From Chlorogloea purpurea SAG 13.99 (GTDB lineage Bacteria > Cyanobacteriota > Cyanobacteriia > Cyanobacteriales > Microcystaceae), in the NCBI GenBank assembly GCA_016903695.1, contig JADQBB010000010.1, forward strand, positions 1 through 64,000: a stretch of DNA of 64,000 nt. The letters run 5' to 3'. The first letter of the stretch is position 1; each line of letters starts with the position of its first letter. Shown here piece after piece: positions 1 to 7,995 of the stretch. The notes below the pieces were generated by a model that was not told the DNA's origin, made no database searches, and saw nothing but the letters and a program-made list of their open reading frames with translations. The translations under genes were made by a program, and so were the position numbers.

Positions 1-118
1 GCAACGGCAATATTTTGATTACACTTTTCGGAAATATAGACGGCACATATGTCTAAAACGTAGCTAGGGGAACTTGCTTATAGTAAAGACATGGAAAAAA
101 ATTCAGGAGTTCAAACAA

Positions 119-226
119 ATGACTTACTACTATAACGGTACCAGCTGGGGCGATTACTTAAATTACAGGGAGCATCCCATTTTTGCAACGACCGGCGGGG
201 ACTCAATTCCCCGCCTCATAGTCTAA
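119..226 (+). CDS. possible 35-aa small protein
   Basis: A 35-codon reading frame begins MTYYYNGTSWGDYLNYREHP and has a good ribosome site (AGGAG, nine bases before the ATG) and a TATAGT box about 30 bases upstream. Its last 11 or so codons are written by the palindrome at 194-215, so the C-terminus may be the product of a repeat inserted into an older gene. I do not recognise the family. It could equally be a chance frame in a repeat-rich patch; only the Shine-Dalgarno sequence and the aromatic-rich, non-random N-terminus argue for a real gene. Confidence 0.25.
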   Translation: MTYYYNGTSWGDYLNYREHPIFATTGGDSIPRLIV

Positions 227-549
227 GTCCTCTTTAGCTGAGATCTTGCACCAATGTGAAAAATCTGATTTTTCTGTCTTGATGCCGCAAACCGGCAGAG
301 AATAAATTCTCAGCCTTATACGGACAGTCGGAAACACACCGACTAAAAATAAATTTACACTTGAAATATCGCATTTAATGCCCAAAGTCAATCGGTATTA
401 ACCGATTTTTCCTATGAGACCGGGCTTTGAATCCCGGTCGGGTCAGGGAGCTTACCAGCCAATTGACCACGATCGGATTTATTGACAATGGTGCAAGATC
501 TCAGTTTAAACCTACTCAAAGCTCTGAGGCAGAGAATAAATTCTCTGCC
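194..549. repeat. three related 22-bp palindromes
   Basis: Three hairpins of identical length and similar sequence occur at 194-215, 294-315 and 528-549. Each starts GGC and ends GCC around an AATTC core; the last is an almost perfect palindrome with 10-bp arms. Three more hairpins lie nearby: 326-344 (AGTCGG/CCGACT), 390-407 (AATCGGT/ACCGATT, followed by T) and 418-439 (GACCGGG/CCCGGTC). The copies suggest a dispersed REP-like or IS200/IS605-end-like repeat family, but no transposase frame is present here. Confidence 0.5.
238..504. mobile_element. candidate MITE, 267 bp, with 16-bp terminal inverted repeats
   Basis: The 16-mer CTGAGATCTTGCACCA at 238-253 returns as its exact reverse complement at 489-504. 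Beyond the perfect 16 bp the match continues imperfectly for several bases. The interior encodes no convincing protein and contains three hairpins. Flanks read ..TTTAG and TTTAA.., which is not a clean target duplication. The architecture fits a non-autonomous miniature element, but the donor IS family is unknown to me. Confidence 0.5.
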
Positions 550-634
550 GGGTCGGATAAGTAGCTTTTTATTTGCGGATTTAGTATTATTCCCTGCCGG
601 TTAAGGCACAAATGCGATGCTCCCGATGAGCTTT

Positions 635-652
635 ACTGAATCCGCCTTCAGT
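635..652. repeat. hairpin in the gene-free 5' patch
   Basis: ACTGAA (635-640) pairs with TTCAGT (647-652) across a 6-base loop. Slightly upstream, GATGCTCCC (616-624) is the reverse complement of GGGAGCATC (168-176), giving a second, longer-range inverted repeat around the candidate MITE. Apart from these repeats I see no gene between 227 and 768. Confidence 0.35.
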
Positions 653-768
653 CATTGAATCAGGTCTTACAGCAACCTGAAACTCTATCTGTTCTTTGTC
701 TCCTTGCGGTGGAAAAATTTTCAATTTTTTAAGCAACCCCAAAAACACAAAGAAAAATCGACAGTTAA

Positions 769-1524
769 TTATTTTGTTTTTTTGTACTTAGTAGCCGCGC
801 CGAGTAAAGCCAAAGAAGCTAAACCCAAGGTGGTAGCAGGTTCAGGAGTGCTGTCATTAGGAGGCTGTACTTGACCGAGATCACCGATAGTGAAGTCATC
901 GAAGCCGAATATATCGTTGTCCCCGCTGGTGCTAAGGAACTCAACGGAGCTAAAGGTTTCGGAAGCATTGTCGGCGATGATACCGTAGAATAGCACACTA
1001 CCTTCGTTCCCCGATTGATTGGAAGAAATAGGAACATTAACCGTAGTCGTCGTGCCGTCAACTAATTTCAGTGCCAACGTGCCTCCAAAATCACCTAAAT
1101 CAGTTCCGTAGAAACCAAATGCCGCTACTTCTTTATTAAAACTAACTTGGAAGTTGTTACCCGCGTCAACTTCTAAGAAATTGCTTCCAGACGTGGCGAA
1201 TCTACCGCCACCGGGTGAGTCATATATAATACCGTCTCCACCTGTTAGATTCGCCGTGATATTTCCCGTCGAGCCTGGGAAGGTTAAATTTAAGGGCACT
1301 TGGCTGAAATTGGCAAAACTCTCAAAACTTTCAGTACCTACCCCTTGGAGATTGCTTAAAAACGCGTTTCTCTGCGCTGAAGCTAGAGGAAAACTCGCTA
1401 GGGGAGTTTGAGAACCGTTAGGATCTTGCGCGGTAAAAATCTGATAAGCATCGGCTGGAGTAGCGCTCGCTAGAGCCATAGCGGGTATTAGTGAGAGACT
1501 GGCTTTAAAAAAATTTATTTTCAT
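769..1524 (-). CDS. PEP-CTERM sorting domain protein
   Basis: This 251-residue exported protein has an N-terminal signal peptide (about 1-26, ending ATPADA) and a C-terminal PEP-CTERM tail: TPEP near 227, a short hydrophobic helix, then basic residues KYKKTK. In the PEP-CTERM/exosortase system that tail is recognised and cut at the membrane, giving surface or exopolysaccharide-associated proteins. The body is Gly/Asn/Ser-rich and probably beta-sheet; no catalytic motif is visible. AGGAA lies 8 bases before the ATG. It is a single gene flanked by the repeat patch and cobW. The sorting signal is clear, the function unknown. Confidence 0.85.
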   Translation of the reverse strand: MKINFFKASLSLIPAMALASATPADAYQIFTAQDPNGSQTPLASFPLASAQRNAFLSNLQGVGTESFESFANFSQVPLNLTFPGSTGNITANLTGGDGIIYDSPGGGRFATSGSNFLEVDAGNNFQVSFNKEVAAFGFYGTDLGDFGGTLALKLVDGTTTTVNVPISSNQSGNEGSVLFYGIIADNASETFSSVEFLSTSGDNDIFGFDDFTIGDLGQVQPPNDSTPEPATTLGLASLALLGAATKYKKTK

Positions 1525-1671
1525 GCGGAATATTCCTAATGATTTCCTACAATATTAACCATTAGTTTTCTGAAAAGTCAACAAAGATAAAGTTTAAATT
1601 TATTTAAGAAACTACGCAAATAAATTTTAAGGTAATTTTTAAGTATTTTTACAGAGCAACTGGCTTGATCG

Positions 1672-1701
1672 ACCCGATCACAACTTTAATTACGATCGGG
1701 T
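1672..1701 (-). terminator. hairpin downstream of the CobW-type GTPase gene
   Basis: ACCCGATC and GATCGGGT form an 8-bp stem with a 14-base loop, 22 bases past the stop codon of the minus-strand GTPase gene. There is no strong T-run on the exit side, so it may be a weak or Rho-assisted terminator. Confidence 0.35.
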
Positions 1702-1722
1702 TTCGATACTACTGTTGACAGA

Positions 1723-2817
1723 TCATTTAGCGAAACCTTTCCCCCTGGTAGCAGAAGGTAAACAGATACAATTTTCGATCTGTTTTCTCAGGTTTTCCTG
1801 GTCTAAATTCTGACCGATTAAAACCAATTGATTCTTTTTCTCCCCTTTCCACTCATCATCTTCGAGGGTGAAACGCTTACCGCTGAGGTGAAAGATGTGA
1901 CGTTTCGGGCTTTCATCGAACCAGAGAATCCCCTTGGCGCGGAAGATATTCTCGCTCAGTTGATTATCGAGAAAATATTGGAACTTGCGGATATTGAAGG
2001 GTTTATCGCTGGCGAATGATAGGGAAGTAAATCCGTCTACTTCTAGATGATTGGAATGGTCGTGATGATCGTGATGGTCGTGATCGTGATCGTGTTCACA
2101 GTTATGATGGTCGTGCTCATGATGATCGTGATCGTGATCGTGATGTTCTTCCTCGCCGAAATATTTATCCGACTCGAATAAACCCACGCTCAAGATTAAA
2201 GGTAAAGGTACTTCTGATTTTTTAGTCCGCAGGATGCGCGCCGATTCTTTCATGTCGCGGATTCTTATTTCTAATCTATCCACATCCGCTTCATCGACTA
2301 AATCGGTTTTATTGAGAATGATAATATCGCCGTAGGTTATTTGACTCTGGGCGGCTTGGGAGTTGAAAAGATCGAGACTGAAGTTAGCACAATCTACCAG
2401 GGTAACGATCGAATCCAGACGCGTCATCTCCCGTAACTCCGTACCCAAAAACGTCAGCGCCACGGGTAAAGGGTCAGCTAAACCGGTAGTTTCCACTACC
2501 AGGTAATCTACTTTTTCCGGTCTTTCGAGAACTTTATACACCGCTTGCACTAAATCCTCATTGATAGTACAGCAGATACAACCGTTATTGAGTTCTACCA
2601 TAGTCTCGTCGGTGGAGATGATCAATTCGTTATCAATCCCGATTTCACCGAATTCGTTGACCAATACCGCCGTTTTTATGCCCTGCTGATTGGTAAGAAT
2701 ATGATTGAGTAGGGTAGTCTTACCGCTGCCTAAAAAACCCGTGATGATAGTAACTGGTATGCCTTTTTTCGGGGCTGCCATGAGGCTTGAGGTCGGTTGG
2801 GGTTCTACTGTCTGCAT
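1723..2817 (-). CDS. CobW/ZNG1-type G3E GTPase, probable metal chaperone
   Basis: A 364-residue G3E-family P-loop GTPase. Using the ATG at 2817, Walker A (GFLGSGKT) is near residues 27-34, the metal-binding CICC motif at about 80-83, and a remarkable His/Asp-rich linker of about 35 residues near 228-266. The C-terminal CobW_C domain follows. Family members bind zinc or cobalt and hand it to client enzymes using GTP; the His-rich loop is a metal store or sensor typical of zinc-linked members. A TTG start 42 bases upstream is possible, but the ATG form begins just before the conserved beta-strand. I see no clear Zur box upstream. The client metal is inferred. Confidence 0.88.
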   Translation of the reverse strand: MQTVEPQPTSSLMAAPKKGIPVTIITGFLGSGKTTLLNHILTNQQGIKTAVLVNEFGEIGIDNELIISTDETMVELNNGCICCTINEDLVQAVYKVLERPEKVDYLVVETTGLADPLPVALTFLGTELREMTRLDSIVTLVDCANFSLDLFNSQAAQSQITYGDIIILNKTDLVDEADVDRLEIRIRDMKESARILRTKKSEVPLPLILSVGLFESDKYFGEEEHHDHDHDHHEHDHHNCEHDHDHDHHDHHDHSNHLEVDGFTSLSFASDKPFNIRKFQYFLDNQLSENIFRAKGILWFDESPKRHIFHLSGKRFTLEDDEWKGEKKNQLVLIGQNLDQENLRKQIENCICLPSATRGKGFAK

Positions 2818-2971
2818 AATGAAGATCGTAAGTAAATATCTACGTGAGGACAAGCACAAAAATTTGTGCCATTATATTACATTCTAGTAATTTTCCGGGA
2901 AGTTAGGAACACAGATAGCCGGGGTGATCGACTTATAGATCAAGTACCCGTGATGCTTGGAACTAACGCTC

Positions 2972-3931
2972 ATGAAAATAACTCCTCAGAAAATCGGCAA
3001 ATTAATCTTAACCCTTGCTTTAATTTATACCGGAAACTCACCAATAGCGATCGCTGCTACCCCCACCCCCACCTTAGAAGGCACTATCTGGAAATTGATT
3101 TCTTGGACGGAAACCCTACCCCTAGGCGATACCGCCATCACCGCCACTTTTGCCAAAAATCGTCTCAGCGGATCATCGGGATGCAATCGCTTCATGGGAG
3201 GCTACCAAGAGAAAAATAACACCCTAACCATCGATAAGGATCTAGCGGGCACACGCAAAGCTTGCCCGGAAGAGCAAATGAAATTAGAAAGTAAATTTCT
3301 AACCCTCTTACCGGGGGCGAAACAATACATGATCAACCCTAAAGGTAACTTACAGATAGTATATAAAACTGCCCAGGGATTGGGATTGATGACCTTCGCC
3401 CCCCAGGCGAAAGCCGCAGCCGATAAAATTTGGCTGGATAAACCTTTAAGTAACTGGAACAAAGGCGACGGCATCATTCCCAAACCCGCTACTAAACCCA
3501 GTATTGATGACCGTTGCGTGACTCAAATCCGTCGAGCCACCACAGAAGAAGACAAAGCCGTCGCCAAAGCTGGCTGGAAACTTTTCAACGCCGTGCAAAC
3601 TTACGGCAAGACCGTTGTCGTGGCTGGGATGAGTGGAGTGGATGGGATGTGCAGGCCCAAAGGCTATATGGAATTCGTCTTCGTTAACGGTAAATTCGTC
3701 GGCACAGTTGCCCCCGTCCCGATGGATTCTCGCACCGATGGCGCGTCGCAAGAAGTTTTCCTCCAGAATGCTAACAGTCTCGTGGTAGCTTTCAATCGTT
3801 ACAGCCCCGGAGACCCTCTCTGTTGTCCTTCGAGAACGAGCCGGGTTAGTTATACAATAGACAAGAAAACTGGAAAACTCCTCCTCACTCCTACTGCCGT
3901 CTCCACGGTGGCCAATAAAGCTAAAACCTAG
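2972..3931 (+). CDS. secreted META-domain (HslJ-like) protein with LppP/LprE-like C-terminal domain
   Basis: The product is 319 residues from the ATG at 2972 and carries a signal peptide (about 1-27, ending IAIAA). Residues about 33-135 fit the META/DUF306 fold, with the conserved pattern LEGTIWKL and GSSGCNRFMGGY. Residues about 170-310 contain a second domain with Cys residues and a CCPS motif resembling the LppP/LprE family. It probably acts in the periplasm or cell envelope. An upstream TTG would only add five residues before the signal peptide. It stands alone, 66 bases ahead of hisS. No enzymatic activity can be inferred. Confidence 0.75.
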   Translation: MKITPQKIGKLILTLALIYTGNSPIAIAATPTPTLEGTIWKLISWTETLPLGDTAITATFAKNRLSGSSGCNRFMGGYQEKNNTLTIDKDLAGTRKACPEEQMKLESKFLTLLPGAKQYMINPKGNLQIVYKTAQGLGLMTFAPQAKAAADKIWLDKPLSNWNKGDGIIPKPATKPSIDDRCVTQIRRATTEEDKAVAKAGWKLFNAVQTYGKTVVVAGMSGVDGMCRPKGYMEFVFVNGKFVGTVAPVPMDSRTDGASQEVFLQNANSLVVAFNRYSPGDPLCCPSRTSRVSYTIDKKTGKLLLTPTAVSTVANKAKT

Positions 3932-3996
3932 TAGCGGATTTTGATATGATGGAGCAAGTCTAAGGACTTGCTATCACAGGGAATCACACGGATATA

Positions 3997-5271
3997 ATGG
4001 GCGCAATACAGGCGAGTAGAGGGACGAGGGACATACTACCTACAGAGGTGGGTTATTGGCAATACGTCGAGGATATAGCGCGAGATATATTACATAGATC
4101 GGTGTACCGGGAGATCCGTTCCCCTATTTTTGAAACCACTTCCCTGTTTGAAAGGGGTATCGGTGAGGCGACCGATGTGGTGGGCAAGGAAATGTATACT
4201 TTTGCAGATAGGGGAGATCGATCGCTCACTCTCCGCCCCGAAGGTACAGCGGGAGTAGTGCGCGCCTACATCGAACATAATCTCGCGTCCACGGGCGGCG
4301 TACAACGTCTCTGGTATACCGGCCCCATGTTCCGTTATGAAAGACCTCAGGCAGGCCGTCAGCGGCAATTTCATCAACTGGGGGTGGAATTAATCGGCAG
4401 CTATGACCCTAGGGGAGATGTGGAGGTTATCGCCCTCGCCCACGATATATTAAAAGCTTTAGGTTTGGAAAAACTGACTCTTTATCTCAACTCCGTGGGC
4501 AACACAGGAGATCGACAACGCTATCGAGAAGCTTTAATTCATTATCTCACCCCCTATAAAGAAGATTTAGACCCTGACTCTCAAGACAGATTAACGAGGA
4601 ATCCCCTACGTATTCTCGATAGTAAAGACCCGAAGACTCAGGAAATTTGTCAAAACGCCCCCAGTATTCTGAATCATCTCGGTGATGCTTCTCAAAAACA
4701 CTTTGACGGGGTGCAATCTCTATTAACGGGGTTAGGCATTTATTATCAACTTAATCCCTGTTTGGTGAGAGGTTTAGATTACTATACCCATACGGCTTTC
4801 GAGATTCAATCCGAGGACTTGGGCGCGCAGGCTACCGTGTGCGGCGGCGGCCGTTACGATGGCTTGGTGAAAGAGTTGGGCGGCCCCGAAACCGGCGCGG
4901 TGGGTTGGGCGATCGGTCTGGAAAGATTAATATTATTATTACAGCAGGGGCGAACTTCACCCTCTTTAGCTCCCGATATTTACATCGTCTCCAAGGGAGA
5001 TAAACCCGAATCGGAAGCTTTACTGTTAGCCCAGAAGCTACGTCATCACGGGTTGAAAGTGGAATTGGATCTCAGCGGTAGTGCTTTCGGCAAACAGTTT
5101 AAAAGGGCCGATCGTAGTGGGGCCAAAGCCTGTATTATTATCGGCGATAGCGAATCCCAAAATGGGACTCTTCAATGGAAATGGTTGGACACGGGAGAAC
5201 AAATCACCCTTTCCCGTGAAGAAGTATTAAGCGATCGGGAATTTATGCAGAGAGCGCGGCACAAAGTTTAA
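3997..5271 (+). CDS. hisS: histidine--tRNA ligase
   Basis: Class II aminoacyl-tRNA synthetase of 424 residues, the normal bacterial length, charging tRNA-His. Visible signatures are the N-terminal RGTRDILP, motif 2 with RPEGTAGVVRAYIEH and FRYERPQAGRQRQFHQ, the His-specific loop RGLDYYTHTAFEI, and motif 3 GGRYDGL...GWAIGLERL. The C-terminal anticodon-binding domain runs from about residue 325. It is an essential translation enzyme and stands as a single gene on the plus strand. Confidence 0.97.
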   Translation: MGAIQASRGTRDILPTEVGYWQYVEDIARDILHRSVYREIRSPIFETTSLFERGIGEATDVVGKEMYTFADRGDRSLTLRPEGTAGVVRAYIEHNLASTGGVQRLWYTGPMFRYERPQAGRQRQFHQLGVELIGSYDPRGDVEVIALAHDILKALGLEKLTLYLNSVGNTGDRQRYREALIHYLTPYKEDLDPDSQDRLTRNPLRILDSKDPKTQEICQNAPSILNHLGDASQKHFDGVQSLLTGLGIYYQLNPCLVRGLDYYTHTAFEIQSEDLGAQATVCGGGRYDGLVKELGGPETGAVGWAIGLERLILLLQQGRTSPSLAPDIYIVSKGDKPESEALLLAQKLRHHGLKVELDLSGSAFGKQFKRADRSGAKACIIIGDSESQNGTLQWKWLDTGEQITLSREEVLSDREFMQRARHKV

Positions 5272-5318
5272 CTTTACCAGTCTGTTTCTTGTTAAGAGAC
5301 TCTTTTACCCCTGGCAGT

Positions 5319-6020
5319 ATGAAATTTCTCATCCAGAAAGAAGGAGAGCGAAACTGGCTATCGCTCGATTCCTCCGGTACTTTACAAGAAGGGAAATACC
5401 GTATCGTCGCCGAGTCGGATTATCGTCAACAAGACGTGGAAATCTGCATCACCTACGAAGGTTATACAGAGCGATCTTATCAGAGCGATCGACAGATCTA
5501 TCATCGTCGCAGCAATGACCAAGGATTGATCATGGTGATTCCTTACACCTATCTCGGCCCCGGCAATTGGGAAATTCGTTGTCATAGCGATGTGATGTCA
5601 GATTTCTTGGGGGAAGGTTGGCAGGAAACTCAACAGTTAACCGTCATTCCCCTATCTTCCCAAACGCAACCATCAAACCCTCATTTAGAATCTTATAAAG
5701 CCCGATTGGCAGAATTGATCAAAACGGAAATAGAACCTTTCTTACTGGCGCAGGCGGAGAAAGGGGAAGAGGGGGAAAAAGGGGAAGCGGAAGTGATCAC
5801 GATCGAGTTAGCCGATACAGCCACTAATTCTTATAGGTGTTTCGATTTTGCCATACCTCACAACTCCAGTGCTATTTGCCTCGATTTACCCCAATTAGAG
5901 CCGGTAAGTAGCAATCTAGCTTTCACCCCCAGTTTACCTTCTCTCCCACCCAAATTAGCCGGTAAAACCGCTAACAGCCCGAAAAAATCGCCGCGATTGC
6001 CTTCTTTACCGGCTAGATAA
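5319..6020 (+). CDS. cyanobacterial protein of unknown function
   Basis: A 233-residue protein if the ATG at 5319 is used; a TTG at 5289 would add ten residues. The first 115 residues are probably beta-rich (MKFLIQKEGERNWLSLD...). A linker with a Glu/Gly/Lys-rich low-complexity stretch (around 145-160) follows, and the tail is rich in Pro/Leu/Ser with repeats of the LPSLP type. It has no signal peptide, membrane helix or known catalytic motif. It may be a shortened member of a longer modular cyanobacterial family, but I do not recognise the function. It begins 47 bases after hisS and converges with the peroxiredoxin gene. Confidence 0.6.
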   Translation: MKFLIQKEGERNWLSLDSSGTLQEGKYRIVAESDYRQQDVEICITYEGYTERSYQSDRQIYHRRSNDQGLIMVIPYTYLGPGNWEIRCHSDVMSDFLGEGWQETQQLTVIPLSSQTQPSNPHLESYKARLAELIKTEIEPFLLAQAEKGEEGEKGEAEVITIELADTATNSYRCFDFAIPHNSSAICLDLPQLEPVSSNLAFTPSLPSLPPKLAGKTANSPKKSPRLPSLPAR

Positions 6021-6022
6021 TT

Positions 6023-6574
6023 TTAGGAATGGGCTTGTAATTGGTTCAAGCGCACCAGAACTTCGGCGCTATGAATAGCCGGTTGAACACCTAAAAATCT
6101 CTCCCGTAAGATACCCTCTGGATCGATGATATAAGTGTGACGTGAAGACGCGACCCCCAGCCATGACCCGTATGCTTTACTTACCTCTCCTTTCGTATCC
6201 GCTAAGAGGGGATATTTTAATCCCTCCGAGTCGCAGAATTCGGTGTGAGAATTTACATCATCGGCGCTAACACCTAATATTTGGGCATTTTTAGCGATGT
6301 ATTTGGGTAAGTCTTTCTGAAAACGTTGTGCTTCCAAGGTACAGCCGGGGGTGAAGTCTTTGGGATAAAAATATAAAACCACCCATTTGCCCCGGTAATC
6401 CGCGAGGGAAACGTCGCCATCTCCCGTATTACTGGGTAGGGTGAAATCCGGCGCTGGTTGATTTAATAGGGGTTGTTTACCTCCCATGGCGTAGGCTTCT
6501 GACAGGGGAGTGAAACCGAGGATCAAGCCCAAGAAAAGGGCGGCGCATAAACTGAAAAATTGACGACGGGACAT
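6023..6574 (-). CDS. PrxQ/BCP-type thiol peroxidase, exported
   Basis: A 183-residue AhpC/TSA-fold peroxiredoxin with an N-terminal signal sequence (about 1-29, basic MSRRQ then hydrophobic), so it probably works in the thylakoid lumen or periplasm. The peroxidatic Cys is Cys78 in DFTPGCT. The usual PrxQ resolving Cys five residues later is Gln here; the only other candidate is Cys114, in EFCDSEG. It would reduce H2O2 or lipid peroxides using a thiol donor. It lies 22 bases downstream of the sensor-kinase-like gene, probably as one transcript. Confidence 0.88.
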   Translation of the reverse strand: MSRRQFFSLCAALFLGLILGFTPLSEAYAMGGKQPLLNQPAPDFTLPSNTGDGDVSLADYRGKWVVLYFYPKDFTPGCTLEAQRFQKDLPKYIAKNAQILGVSADDVNSHTEFCDSEGLKYPLLADTKGEVSKAYGSWLGVASSRHTYIIDPEGILRERFLGVQPAIHSAEVLVRLNQLQAHS

Positions 6575-6596
6575 AGGCTAATTATAATAACTGCTT

Positions 6597-7910
6597 TTAT
6601 AAGTTACTATTTATCCGGGGTAAAATTACGGTGAATGTGTTGACGTAATAGGTGCTGTTCTCGATCGGTTCGCTGTCTACTTTCACCTTGCCATCGATTA
6701 ATTCCACCAAACCTTTGACTAGGGCTAATCCTATTCCCGTTCCTGCGATCGCTTGTTCTGTAATCCCCGTACCTCGCCGGAATGGTTCAAAAATTTGAGT
6801 TTTCTCCTCTTTACTAATACCCAAACCCGTACTCATCACTTTAATTTCTAGAAACTTTTTCGCTTCTGGCGGGTGATCTGATATTATCAAGTGAACTTTA
6901 CTTTGTTTAGAAGAAAATTTCCCAGCATTACTCAATAATTCATGTAATATTTTACTCAAATGCTGGGGATCAGTTTTGATTTCTCTATCAGGGCACGAGC
7001 GATTATCTTCGATCACGAACTCCAATCCTTTACGGGAATCTTCTCGCCACTGTTGAGCGAAACTTTCTGTATTTTTATAAAGCAATTCTAAAATATTTAC
7101 TGTTTGTAAGTTAACCGTTAATTCTTGTGATTTCAATTGTTTTAAAGCGATGATATTATTAATTAAATCGTTGAGCGTATTCCACTCGTGCTTGATAATT
7201 TTCCAGTAATTTTCTTGGGATTTAGCGGGTAACTTTCTTTTATTATCGCTGAGAGCATCGATCGCCATTTTCAAAGTTGCCAAGGGATTTCTCGCTCGAT
7301 CGCTCACCGCGGCTATAATATCATCCTTGATTTCGTTTAGTTGGCGTTGTTGCTCGAACTGTCTTCGCATTAACTGCCGCAGACGATTAACGAGAGGGCT
7401 ATTCTGTCCGGTATTATTCCTACTGCCTTGGTTAAACCCGATACTAGGTGACATTTCCGCTTGCGGCCCGACGACCAGGGCAATGGCCGCTAAATAACCG
7501 GCCGAACGAAAAATTAGTTGTTTATCTTCCGTCCAGAAATTCTTCAGGCTACTGCTAACTAATAAAATCCCCGTGGGTTTGCCCCTCGTATCTAATCTCA
7601 TGGCTAAACATTGACCTAATTGAGGCGCATCGGGAATAAGGCACGGTTCATTACTCAGCACGATGGATTCGATTAAATCCAAAGACAAAATCTTCTCCGG
7701 GGTAATAGATGAATTATCTTCATTACTCCAAAAACCCTCACAGCATAAAAAATCATTGTGTAACCCGGTGAGGATGACGCTAAGGTGGGCGTTTAAATAT
7801 CTACCTATAGTCTCAGCAATTACCGACAGCAAATTAGAGTTATCTTCACCATGATAAATTAAATCGATCAAGGAAGTTTCTAAATGGGAATATTTCGGAG
7901 CGTTTTCCAT
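6597..7910 (-). CDS. GAF/HATPase sensor kinase-like protein, probably a pseudokinase
   Basis: A cytosolic 437-residue protein from the ATG at 7910. Residues about 20-150 look like a GAF-type sensor region, a coiled segment follows, then a HisKA-like helix pair and an HATPase domain (about 310-430). The phosphorylation helix reads AAVSDRARNPLATLK where active homologues have S-H-E-L-R-T-P-L: the phospho-accepting His is Asp. In the HATPase domain the N-box Asn survives (HELLSNAGKFS) and the G2 region is intact (GTGIGLALVKGL), but the G1 box reads STGLG, with Ser instead of Asp. It probably binds partners or ligands rather than phosphorylating a regulator. It is co-directional with the peroxiredoxin. 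Confidence 0.8.
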   Translation of the reverse strand: MENAPKYSHLETSLIDLIYHGEDNSNLLSVIAETIGRYLNAHLSVILTGLHNDFLCCEGFWSNEDNSSITPEKILSLDLIESIVLSNEPCLIPDAPQLGQCLAMRLDTRGKPTGILLVSSSLKNFWTEDKQLIFRSAGYLAAIALVVGPQAEMSPSIGFNQGSRNNTGQNSPLVNRLRQLMRRQFEQQRQLNEIKDDIIAAVSDRARNPLATLKMAIDALSDNKRKLPAKSQENYWKIIKHEWNTLNDLINNIIALKQLKSQELTVNLQTVNILELLYKNTESFAQQWREDSRKGLEFVIEDNRSCPDREIKTDPQHLSKILHELLSNAGKFSSKQSKVHLIISDHPPEAKKFLEIKVMSTGLGISKEEKTQIFEPFRRGTGITEQAIAGTGIGLALVKGLVELIDGKVKVDSEPIENSTYYVNTFTVILPRINSNL

Positions 7911-7995
7911 ATCTTTACAGGTTATTAATACCAAAGGTTAATAATCCCCCACATATTTATTATGATAGATTTTTTAATTATCCATGAGAGAGAAT

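Noticed and set aside
203-391. Minus-strand 62-codon frame in the 5' patch
   Set aside because: It lies across the candidate MITE and its hairpins and has no protein-like pattern or ribosome site.
418-439. tRNA or riboswitch fragment in the 5' patch
   Set aside because: The GACCGGG/CCCGGTC stem is an isolated hairpin; no cloverleaf or conserved riboswitch core can be formed around it.
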